From positions 1 through 11,747 of the forward strand of contig VBEU01000082.1 in NCBI GenBank assembly GCA_005883775.1: a stretch of DNA of 11,747 nucleotides, in the 5' to 3' direction. Positions 4,822 through 11,731 of this stretch are shown here, piece after piece. The stretch comes from Chloroflexota bacterium. Its GTDB lineage: Bacteria > Chloroflexota > Limnocylindria > P2-11E. Positions within the stretch are counted from its first letter, which is position 1. Every line of letters begins with the position of its first letter. The position numbers and the translations under genes are program-made. The notes below the pieces were generated by a model. It had not been told where the DNA came from. It saw only the letters and a list, made by a program, of their open reading frames with translations, and ran no database searches.

Positions 4822-7320
4822 ATGGGACCGTTCGACCGCTTCAACGACCGCGCCAAGCGAGTCCTCGCGCTCGCCCAGGATGAGGCGATCCGTTTCAACC
4901 ACAACTACATCGGAACGGAACACCTTCTTCTCGGTCTGGTGCGCGAGGGCGAAGGCGTCGCGGCGCGCGTTCTCGACTCTCTGGGGGTCGAGCTTTCCAA
5001 GGTGCGCACGGCCGTCGAGTTCATCATCGGCCGAGGCGACTCAACGACCTCGCCCAGCGAGATCACCCTCTCCCCGCGGACGAAGAAGGTCATCGAGCTC
5101 GCGATAGACGAAGCCCGCAAGCTCGGCCACAGCCACGTCGGCACCGAGCACCTCCTTCTGGGCCTCGTGCGCGAGGGCGAGGGGATCGCCTCCGGAGTGC
5201 TCGAGTCGCTCGGCGTTTCGCTCGAGAAGGTCCGGCACCAGGTGATCGCGACGCTCGGCCAGCAGCACCCGCAGGCCGCGGAGACCGCGGCGGCCGGAGG
5301 AAAGTCGGCGAGCTCGAAGACGCCGACGCTCGACCAGCTCGGGGTGAACCTCACGGCGATGGCCAAAGCACAGCAGCTCGATCCAGTCATTGGCCGCGAG
5401 AAGGAGATCGAGCGGGTCATCCAGATCCTGTCGCGGCGCACAAAGAACAACCCGGCGCTCATCGGTGAGCCCGGCGTAGGAAAGACCGCGATCGCCGAAG
5501 GCCTCGCACACCGGATCGTGAAGGGCGATGTGCCCGAGACGCTCCAGGGCAAGCGCGTGCTCACGCTGGACATCGGCTCGCTCGTCGCAGGCACGAAGTA
5601 CCGCGGCGAGTTCGAGGAGCGCCTCAAGAAGATCATCGAAGAGCTTCGACACGCGCACGACGTCATCCTCTTTATCGACGAGCTGCACACGCTCGTCGGC
5701 GCGGGAGCGGCGGAGGGGGCCGTCGACGCGGCGAACATCCTGAAGCCCTCGCTGGCGCGGGGTGAGCTCCAGTGCATCGGCGCGACGACCCTGGACGAGT
5801 TCCGCAAGTACATCGAGCGGGACGCCGCCCTGGAGCGCCGGTTCCAGCCGGTCATGGTCGAAGAGCCCTCAATCGAAGAGACGCAGGCGATCCTCATGGG
5901 GATCCGCTCGCGCTACGAGGATCACCACAAGGTCTCGATTACCGAAGACGCGGTGAAGGCCTCGGCCGAGCTTTCGTCCCGGTACATCACCGACCGGTTC
6001 CTGCCGGACAAGGCGATCGATCTCATGGACGAGGCCGCGAGCCGCGTTCGCCTCCGCTACTCGACCGTCCCGACCGACGTGAAGGACGCGCAGCGCGAGC
6101 TCGACCGCGTCGTGACCGAAAAAGACCAGGCGATGGAAGCACAGCAGTACGAGCTCGCCTCGACCCTCCGCCAGCAGGAGCGTGCGCAGCAGGACAAGCT
6201 CCAGCAGGCCAAGGCCGACTGGCTTCTGGCGCAGTCTCAGAAGCGTCCGGAAGTCACCGACGAGGACATCGCCGAGGTCGTCTCTATGTGGACGGGAATC
6301 CCGGTGAGGAAGCTCGCCGAAGAGGAAACCCAGAAGCTCCTCAAGATGGAGGAGGCTCTCCACGCAAAGGTCATCGGGCAGGACGTGGCCGTCACGACGA
6401 TCGCCCGCGCCGTCCGGCGCGCCCGCGCCGGCCTCAAGGACCCGCGCCGTCCGATCGGTGTGTTCTTCTTCGTCGGTCCGACCGGCACCGGCAAGTCACA
6501 TCTGGCGCGCTCGCTTGCTGAGTTCATGTTCGGCAGCGTCGACAACACGGTGAAGATCGACATGTCCGACTACATGGAGCGGCACAACGTGTCGCGCCTG
6601 GTCGGCTCGCCGCCCGGGTACGTTGGCTACGAAGAGGGCGGCCAGCTCACGGAGACGGTGCGTCGCAAGTCGTACTGCGTGATCCTCCTCGACGAGATCG
6701 AGAAGGCCCACCCCGAGGTGTTCAACATGCTGCTGCAGGTCTTCGACGAAGGCCGGCTCGCGGACGCGAAGGGGCGGAGCGTCGACTTCCGCAACACCAT
6801 CATCATCATGACGAGCAACCTCGCGCAGAAGCTGCTGAAGAGCGAGTCCGCGCTCGGCTTTCGCGCAAAGGCTGAAGGGGGCGACGACCCGAATGTGACG
6901 GCGGCCTACGAGCGCATGAAGGAGCGCGTCCAGGAAGAGATGAAGCGCTTCTTCCGGCCGGAGTTCCTGAACCGGATCGACGCGACCGTCGTCTTCCAGC
7001 CGCTGAACAAGGAAGAGATCCGCAAGATCGTCGAGCTCGAGCTTGTCGGCGTGCGCAAGCAGCTCGCGTCGCAGGAGATCACCCTCGTCGTCACGGACGC
7101 GACCAAGGACCACATCGCCACCGTCGGCTACGACTCCAACTTCGGAGCGCGCCCGCTGGCGCGGTCGATCCAGAACGAGATCGCGGACCCGCTCGCGGAG
7201 ATGCTCCTTCAGGGCAAGTTCCACGCGGGGGACACCGTGCGCATCAACCCGGTCGAAGGCAAGCTCGTCATCGAGAAGACCGAGGCCGAGGAGCGCAAGC
7301 CGGAACCGGTCGCGCCGTAG
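4822..7320 (+). CDS. clpC: ATP-dependent Clp protease ATP-binding subunit ClpC
   Basis: This 832-residue AAA+ unfoldase should form hexamers that feed proteins into ClpP in the cytoplasm. Two Clp-N repeats (about 1-70 and 82-145) each carry the sequence GTEHLLLGLVREGEG. The first AAA module has Walker A GEPGVGKT (215-222), Walker B ILFIDELHT (282-290) and an arginine-finger region ERRFQPV (338-344). A short ClpC-type middle domain with a UVR-like coiled coil lies at about 425-470, much shorter than in ClpB. The second AAA module has Walker A GPTGTGKS (552-559), Walker B VILLDE (620-625) and sensor-2 GAR (775-777). ALGF (677-680) sits where the ClpP-docking loop is expected, so it should work with ClpP rather than as a disaggregase. 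All key residues are intact. The only upstream Shine-Dalgarno candidate is a weak AGAAG. Confidence 0.97.
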   Translation: MGPFDRFNDRAKRVLALAQDEAIRFNHNYIGTEHLLLGLVREGEGVAARVLDSLGVELSKVRTAVEFIIGRGDSTTSPSEITLSPRTKKVIELAIDEARKLGHSHVGTEHLLLGLVREGEGIASGVLESLGVSLEKVRHQVIATLGQQHPQAAETAAAGGKSASSKTPTLDQLGVNLTAMAKAQQLDPVIGREKEIERVIQILSRRTKNNPALIGEPGVGKTAIAEGLAHRIVKGDVPETLQGKRVLTLDIGSLVAGTKYRGEFEERLKKIIEELRHAHDVILFIDELHTLVGAGAAEGAVDAANILKPSLARGELQCIGATTLDEFRKYIERDAALERRFQPVMVEEPSIEETQAILMGIRSRYEDHHKVSITEDAVKASAELSSRYITDRFLPDKAIDLMDEAASRVRLRYSTVPTDVKDAQRELDRVVTEKDQAMEAQQYELASTLRQQERAQQDKLQQAKADWLLAQSQKRPEVTDEDIAEVVSMWTGIPVRKLAEEETQKLLKMEEALHAKVIGQDVAVTTIARAVRRARAGLKDPRRPIGVFFFVGPTGTGKSHLARSLAEFMFGSVDNTVKIDMSDYMERHNVSRLVGSPPGYVGYEEGGQLTETVRRKSYCVILLDEIEKAHPEVFNMLLQVFDEGRLADAKGRSVDFRNTIIIMTSNLAQKLLKSESALGFRAKAEGGDDPNVTAAYERMKERVQEEMKRFFRPEFLNRIDATVVFQPLNKEEIRKIVELELVGVRKQLASQEITLVVTDATKDHIATVGYDSNFGARPLARSIQNEIADPLAEMLLQGKFHAGDTVRINPVEGKLVIEKTEAEERKPEPVAP

Positions 7321-7337
7321 CGCCGCCGTCGGCGGCG
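7321..7337. repeat. Perfect 17-bp GC palindrome filling the clpC-VOC gap
   Basis: CGCCGCCG and CGGCGGCG flank a single T. The element begins directly after the clpC stop and ends directly before the ATG of the next gene. As RNA it makes a very stable GC hairpin. There is no U-tract, so it is not a standard terminator. It would cover the only purine-rich stretch in front of the downstream ATG, so it may protect the clpC 3' end, limit translation of the next gene, or both. Confidence 0.55.
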
Positions 7338-7727
7338 ATGGATACCTTTCCGATCATCCACTGCGCAGACCTCGAGCGATCGCTTCATTTCTATCGCGAC
7401 GAGTTCGGCTTCACGCTGAAGTTCCGCTGGCCCGACGAAGGTCCTCTGGAGTTCGCGTACCTCGTGCGCGATGGATCGGGTCTCGGGCTCGGGCGCCCGA
7501 ATGGCGACGACTACGGCCTTCCCGTGAGAACAGGACTGCCGGCCACTTTCGTCCTCTGCACGTATGTCGACGACCTGGATGCGCTCTACACGAAGCTCCT
7601 CGAGCGCGGGATCCGCGGGCTAGCCGAGCCGAAGGATCGGCCGTGGGGAGAGCGGATCGCGTACGTCCAGGACCCCGACGGTTATCCGATCCTCGTGATC
7701 CAGCAACCCGTCCCCGAACCCTCCTAG
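7338..7727 (+). CDS. VOC (glyoxalase/bleomycin-resistance fold) family protein
   Basis: This 129-residue protein has one vicinal-oxygen-chelate domain made of two beta-alpha-beta-beta-beta units. Unit 1 has the typical opening IIHCADLERSLHFYRDEFGF, with His8 at the usual first metal-ligand position. Unit 2 starts near FVLCTYVDDLDALYTKLLERG and ends with RIAYVQDPDGYPILVIQQ. In metal-dependent members a glutamate usually follows the DPDG turn; here that region reads YPILV, so the last ligand appears to be lost. A binding or sequestration role, as in bleomycin-resistance-type proteins, is then as likely as catalysis. The substrate cannot be told from sequence. The gene starts 17 nt after clpC, across the GC palindrome, and has no separate promoter that I can see. 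Confidence 0.9.
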   Translation: MDTFPIIHCADLERSLHFYRDEFGFTLKFRWPDEGPLEFAYLVRDGSGLGLGRPNGDDYGLPVRTGLPATFVLCTYVDDLDALYTKLLERGIRGLAEPKDRPWGERIAYVQDPDGYPILVIQQPVPEPS

Positions 7728-7763
7728 CGCGAGGCGGCACAACGGTTGCACCCTGCGCGACAC

Positions 7764-8771
7764 ATGCGACGCGCGTTCGTTCTGATCGCGGCGATCCTCG
7801 GCGCATGCGGCGGTGGCGGCCCCGGTGGTGCCGTTCCGATCGGTGCCCCGTCGACGCCGGCGGTGTGGCCCCTTCGCGGCACGCCGGCACTGAACGCCGA
7901 CGCCATCCACAAACGGCCGCTCGTGATCAAAGTCGCGAACGACCCCGCCGCCCGGCCGCAATCGGGGATGTCACAAGCAGACCTGGTCCTCGAGATACCC
8001 GTCGAAGGCGGGATCACCCGGTACGCGCTCGTGTTCCAGTCCGAGGATCCCGCGAAGGTCGGCCCGGTGCGGAGCGCGCGGCAGTCCGACTTGAACTATC
8101 TACCGGCGTTGCACGCCATCCTCGCGCACGTCGGGGCCTCTGAGTCCGTCACGCAAATGGTGCGCGACGCGGCCAAGAGCGGATCGTTCGTCGACATCGA
8201 CGAGTTCCAGCACGCTGACGCGTTCGAGCGTGTCGCCGGCAAGGTCGCGCCGTACAACGCATACACCTCCGGCGAGAAGATCCGCGCGGCGGCAGGCGAC
8301 GCTGGGCGCGCTCGCGTCGACGTCCCCGCGATGCAATTCGACGCATCGGTCGGAAAGGCCGCCGGAAAGGACGCGACGTCGCTCGTCGTGCCGTATACCG
8401 GGGCGGGGAAGGTGAGCTACGCGTTCGATGCGGCCTCGGCGTCATACCACCGGACGCAGGGTGGTGCGATGACGATGGACGCCGATGCGAAGAAGGAAGT
8501 CATGCCGGACAACGTCGTCGTCATCAAGACCGAGGTAAAGGAGATTCCGGGGACCGCGGACGTCACGGGCGCGCCGTCCGTCGACTTCCGCGCAACGGGG
8601 ACCGGAACGGTGGTCATCCTGCGTGACGGCAAGAGATTCGACGGCACGTGGACTCGCAACGGAACCACGGACCTGTATAGGTTCGCCGACTCGGCCGGCG
8701 CGGCGATCCTGCTCAAACCCGGCCTCACCTGGATCCACATCGTCCCCGACGACTACGACCTCTCGAGCTAG
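7764..8771 (+). CDS. DUF3048 (YerB-like) lipoprotein
   Basis: This 335-residue predicted lipoprotein starts MRRAFVLIAAILGAC, a short type II signal peptide with lipobox LGAC (Cys15), followed by a Gly/Pro-rich tether. The DUF3048 domain starts near residue 50: RPLVIKVANDPAARPQSG, then ADLVLEIPVEGGITRYALVF and KVGPVRSARQSD, all strongly conserved in the family. A C-terminal beta-rich part ends with GLTWIHIVPDD. The family is known from Bacillus YerB; its biochemical role is not established. It should sit on the outer face of the cytoplasmic membrane. ATG 7764 is chosen because it gives a clean signal peptide; TTG 7746 would add six residues. Its stop overlaps the stop of the convergent membrane-protein gene within one CTAG. 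Confidence 0.92.
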   Translation: MRRAFVLIAAILGACGGGGPGGAVPIGAPSTPAVWPLRGTPALNADAIHKRPLVIKVANDPAARPQSGMSQADLVLEIPVEGGITRYALVFQSEDPAKVGPVRSARQSDLNYLPALHAILAHVGASESVTQMVRDAAKSGSFVDIDEFQHADAFERVAGKVAPYNAYTSGEKIRAAAGDAGRARVDVPAMQFDASVGKAAGKDATSLVVPYTGAGKVSYAFDAASASYHRTQGGAMTMDADAKKEVMPDNVVVIKTEVKEIPGTADVTGAPSVDFRATGTGTVVILRDGKRFDGTWTRNGTTDLYRFADSAGAAILLKPGLTWIHIVPDDYDLSS

Positions 8772-9262
8772 ACCGTCGGCTCGGAGTCCGTTCCGCCCAG
8801 ACCGGCGAGACCGAAGAGGGCGAGATCGATGAAGCCAAAGATCACGCCGACCGCGCCGCCGACGGCGGCCGAAACGACGAGCGCGATCGGAGCGACGAAC
8901 AGTGCCGGAAAGAGGATCCCCGAGGCGACCTGTCCCGGCCGCGTGTTCGAGACCGCCGCGAAAAGGGCGACGATGCCGAGGATCGCAAGGAACGCCATCC
9001 CATTTCTTGAGCCCCACCGCAGGGTGCGCCGCACGTACCCCTCCCGGTCACGGACGGACCCGATGAGGTCGAGACCGGCGAGCGCTTTTGACGTGGTGAA
9101 GTAGGTCGTCGCCCAGAGCGCCACGAAGAGCCCAAGGCCGACGAAGGTGTTGAGTCCGCTCAGCGCGCCGCCGAGCCCGCCGCCCGAGTAGGCGAATAGG
9201 ACGATCGCGAGGACGAACGTGGTCGCGTGGAAAGTCGCGAGCGACCACGTCACCAGCTTCAT
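8768..9262 (-). CDS. Small polytopic membrane protein, family not recognised
   Basis: This 164-residue, strongly hydrophobic protein has likely membrane spans near residues 10-25, 37-57, 88-104 and 115-150 (the last could be one long span or two). A basic loop between spans 2 and 3 (VRDREGYVRRTLRWGSRNG) should face the cytoplasm. I recognise no enzyme motif. The ATG at 9262 lies 4 nt after the stop of the upstream CopD-like gene and lacks a Shine-Dalgarno, which points to translational coupling in a two-gene operon. Its stop is shared with the convergent DUF3048 gene. A partner subunit or a regulator of the CopD-like protein is a guess from position only. Confidence 0.75.
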   Translation of the reverse strand: MKLVTWSLATFHATTFVLAIVLFAYSGGGLGGALSGLNTFVGLGLFVALWATTYFTTSKALAGLDLIGSVRDREGYVRRTLRWGSRNGMAFLAILGIVALFAAVSNTRPGQVASGILFPALFVAPIALVVSAAVGGAVGVIFGFIDLALFGLAGLGGTDSEPTV

Positions 9263-9266
9263 CGGG

Positions 9267-9725
9267 CTAACCGTGCGCAAGCCAGACCGCGAGGCCGAGG
9301 ATGACTGCGAATGCCCCCGTCGTCGCCGCGTAGAGATTTCGCAGTCTCGTGACAACACCGGTCGCGATCGCCCCGGTCGATTCACTGAGGCGCGCGACGG
9401 CGAGTGTGCGCGGGAGCGAGAAAACCACGAGCGCGAGGACCGATCCGAGCTTGAGCACCAGGGTCGCGCCCCAGGGCGTCGACGGCCCCGAGAGGTCCGC
9501 GCTGAATGCCGCCAGGTTGCCGATGCCGGTCATCGCGAGCACCCCCGCGGCGGCCCAGAAGATCCATTCGTAGCGCAGGGCGACGCCGACGACCGCGCCT
9601 GCGGCAACAGAGCCGGGCCGTATGGCGAGCGCGAGGACGCTGACGGCTCCGCCGAAAGCAGTCGCCATCGCGGCGACGTGAACCCACCGGATGGCCACGT
9701 GGAGGAGGTGCGGGTCGAGCTCCAT
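9267..9725 (-). CDS. CopD-like four-helix membrane protein
   Basis: This 152-residue protein has about four membrane spans (near 12-34, 52-74, 88-108 and 131-150). The first helix reads LLHVAIRWVHVAAMATAFGGA, with His6, His9 and His16. The RWVH-containing start and the later LKLGSVLALVVFSLPR segment (Lys92) resemble the CopD copper-resistance/heme-associated membrane family. The histidines could bind copper or heme. It is shorter than full CopD proteins and may be a stand-alone CopD domain. The ATG at 9725 has no Shine-Dalgarno. It diverges from radA across 56 bp and forms an operon with the downstream membrane-protein gene (4-nt gap). The copper or heme role is inferred only from resemblance. 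Confidence 0.72.
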   Translation of the reverse strand: MELDPHLLHVAIRWVHVAAMATAFGGAVSVLALAIRPGSVAAGAVVGVALRYEWIFWAAAGVLAMTGIGNLAAFSADLSGPSTPWGATLVLKLGSVLALVVFSLPRTLAVARLSESTGAIATGVVTRLRNLYAATTGAFAVILGLAVWLAHG

Positions 9726-9768
9726 GCCGCCAGTCCAGCGGACGATCCGGCCAAGTCAAGTTCGGGCC

Positions 9769-9774
9769 GATACT
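9769..9774 (+). promoter_or_regulatory. -10-like element giving a probably leaderless radA transcript
   Basis: GATACT (4 of 6 to TATAAT) ends exactly 7 nt before the radA ATG, so transcription would begin at or next to the A of ATG. There is no Shine-Dalgarno in front of radA and no clear -35. On the opposite strand TTGACT (9759-9754) could serve as a -35 for the CopD-like gene, but no -10 follows at the right distance. Confidence 0.35.
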
Positions 9775-9781
9775 TGCTTGG

Positions 9782-11146
9782 ATGCCCCCTCGTCCGAAGT
9801 CCGCGTTCCTCTGCCAGCAGTGCGGATTCCAGTCGCCGAAGTGGATCGGCCGGTGCCCGTCCTGCGACGGCTGGAACACGTTCGTCGAGGAGCGGGTCGT
9901 CGCGCCGTCGAAGGGCCGCGGCCTCGCGCGCGCGCCGAGAGCGCCGATCGCGCTCGGCGATGTCCCCGCCGATGCCGAGGAGCGCATGGTCACGGGCATC
10001 GGCGAGTTCGATCGCGTGCTCGGTGGCGGGATCGTGCAGGGATCGTGCGTGCTCCTCGGCGGCGATCCGGGCATCGGCAAGAGCTCCCTCCTGATGCAGG
10101 CATCCGCCGCGCTCGCCGCGAAGGGCGCCGTTCTCTATGTGTCGGGCGAGGAATCCGCGGCGCAGATCAAGATGCGCGCGCGGCGGTTCGGCATCGCGAG
10201 CGACGGGATCCTCGTCCTCGCCGAGACGGATCTCGGTTCGGTGATCGAGGCGATCCGGCGGGTGCGCCCGATCTTCGCGGTCGTCGACTCGATCCAGACG
10301 ATGAACTCGGACGAGATCGCGTCGGGGGCGGGCGGCGTCTCCCAGCTCCGCGAGTGCACGGCGCGCCTCCTCGAGCTTGCGAAGGGGGAGGATGTTCCGA
10401 TCTTCCTCGTCGGCCACGTGACGAAGGAGGGCGCGGTCGCGGGCCCTCGCGTTCTCGAGCACATCGTCGACGCGGTCCTCTACCTCGAGGGCGAGCGGTT
10501 CCACGCCTTCCGCATCCTGCGCGCGACGAAGAACCGCTTCGGATCCACGGACGAGGTCGGTGTCTTCGAGATGGCCGAGACGGGCCTTCGCGAGGTCGCC
10601 AATCCGTCGGAGGTCTTCCTCGAGGAGCGGAGCCGCGGGGTCGCCGGCAGCGTCATCGTTCCGACGGTCGAGGGGACGCGGCCACTCCTCGTCGAGGTCC
10701 AGGCGCTCGTGACACCGACGAGCTTCGGGCTGCCGCGGCGCACGGTGAACGGCGCCGATCCGCAGCGCGTCCTGCTCCTCCTGGCGGTGCTCGCGAAGCG
10801 CGCCGGACTTTCGGCCGGCAACCATGACGTGTACGTGAACCTCGTCGGCGGTCTCCGCATTCGAGAGCCAGCCGCGGATCTCGGCCTCGCCGTCGCCGTC
10901 GCGTCGGCGCTGCGCGATCGGCCTGCAGATCCGCGGACCGTGTTCGTCGGCGAGCTCGGCCTGGGTGGAGAGCTGCGACGGGTGCAGAGGATCGCCGCGC
11001 GGCTCAAGGAGGCCGAGCGGCTCGGGTTCGAACGCGCGGTCGTGCCGTCAGCGAGCATCTCGGACTTGAACGGGACAGGCCTCGAGGTGAAGGGCGTCGC
11101 GACGCTCCGCGAGGCGCTCGAGAACGCTGGGGTCGCGGACCGCTAG
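9782..11146 (+). CDS. radA: DNA repair protein RadA (Sms)
   Basis: This 454-residue protein has the full RadA layout. An N-terminal zinc finger has Cys11, Cys14, Cys25 and Cys28 (CQQC...CPSC). The RecA-like ATPase has Walker A GGDPGIGKSS (93-102), the SGEES strand (121-125), Walker B IFAVVDSIQTM (164-174) and the RadA-specific KNRFG at 250-254. A C-terminal Lon-protease-like domain spans about 340-454 (NHDVYVNLVGGLRI, FVGELGLGGELRR). It should act as a DnaB-like helicase that extends heteroduplex DNA during RecA-dependent recombination and repair. Length and motifs are normal. In Firmicutes radA commonly lies directly downstream of clpC; here it is 2.5 kb away, behind four unrelated genes and probably under its own leaderless promoter. 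Confidence 0.97.
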   Translation: MPPRPKSAFLCQQCGFQSPKWIGRCPSCDGWNTFVEERVVAPSKGRGLARAPRAPIALGDVPADAEERMVTGIGEFDRVLGGGIVQGSCVLLGGDPGIGKSSLLMQASAALAAKGAVLYVSGEESAAQIKMRARRFGIASDGILVLAETDLGSVIEAIRRVRPIFAVVDSIQTMNSDEIASGAGGVSQLRECTARLLELAKGEDVPIFLVGHVTKEGAVAGPRVLEHIVDAVLYLEGERFHAFRILRATKNRFGSTDEVGVFEMAETGLREVANPSEVFLEERSRGVAGSVIVPTVEGTRPLLVEVQALVTPTSFGLPRRTVNGADPQRVLLLLAVLAKRAGLSAGNHDVYVNLVGGLRIREPAADLGLAVAVASALRDRPADPRTVFVGELGLGGELRRVQRIAARLKEAERLGFERAVVPSASISDLNGTGLEVKGVATLREALENAGVADR

Positions 11147-11706
11147 CGAGCGAAGGGAACGAGCGCGGGCACGCGCCCGGCGAACGCCCGGAACTGGTCG
11201 CCGAATCCGGCCGCGAGGATGCGGTCCTCGGCACCAATGCGGATCGCGGTGAACGGGATCACATAGAGGAGCGTGACGACGAGAAGCACCAGGCTCTCCA
11301 TCGCGATCGTCGCGCCCACGTGGAACGACACGATGCCCAGATACATCGGGTGCCGGGTAAGCCGGTACGGTCCTTCGGTCACGAGGCGATGTCCCTCGTA
11401 GAGGTCCATGCGGATGCCGTAGCTCTTGCCGAGCGACCACATCGCCCACGCGGCGAACAGCGCCGACGCGACCGCGATCGCAAGCCCGGCGAGCCGCACG
11501 GTCATCGGAAGATCGACGGCCACCGGAAAGAAGTACGCGACCACGAAAGGGATCCACACGAGTGGCGGGTAGTACTGGAGGTACCACGGCGCGTGGGAGC
11601 GGACGAGGTGCTTTCGCTCGCCGCGGAGGATCCGGAGCGCGCCGGCGGAGAGAAAGATGATGTGAGCGGCGAGCAGCACCGCGATGCGCAGGGCGCGGTC
11701 GTCCAT
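11143..11706 (-). CDS. Isoprenylcysteine carboxyl methyltransferase (ICMT/PEMT-like) family membrane protein
   Basis: This 187-residue membrane protein has about four to five spans (near 8-25, 45-64, 70-92, 118-136 and 138-157). The signature GPYRLTRHPMYLG (112-124) and the following EDRIL (160-164) and FGDQFRAFAGRVPALVPF segments form the S-adenosylmethionine-binding C-terminus of the ICMT/phospholipid methyltransferase fold. Bacterial members methylate small lipophilic substrates; the one used here cannot be told. Prenylated-protein methylation is not implied. The ATG at 11706 lacks a Shine-Dalgarno, but a -10-like TAGCGT sits 7 nt before it. Its stop overlaps the radA stop within one CTAG. 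Confidence 0.9.
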   Translation of the reverse strand: MDDRALRIAVLLAAHIIFLSAGALRILRGERKHLVRSHAPWYLQYYPPLVWIPFVVAYFFPVAVDLPMTVRLAGLAIAVASALFAAWAMWSLGKSYGIRMDLYEGHRLVTEGPYRLTRHPMYLGIVSFHVGATIAMESLVLLVVTLLYVIPFTAIRIGAEDRILAAGFGDQFRAFAGRVPALVPFAR

Positions 11707-11713
11707 CGCCAGA

Positions 11714-11719
11714 ACGCTA
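11714..11719 (-). promoter_or_regulatory. -10-like element 7 nt before the methyltransferase ATG
   Basis: TAGCGT on the minus strand fits TANNNT and lies exactly 7 nt before ATG 11706, the same geometry as in front of radA. No -35 and no Shine-Dalgarno is seen, which is consistent with a leaderless mRNA. Confidence 0.3.
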
Positions 11720-11731
11720 ACAGCGCGGTCT

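Noticed and set aside
9219..10094. Plus-strand open frame crossing the CopD-like gene and the start of radA
   Set aside because: The translation is Arg/Ser/Glu-rich with no motif and conflicts with two well-supported genes.
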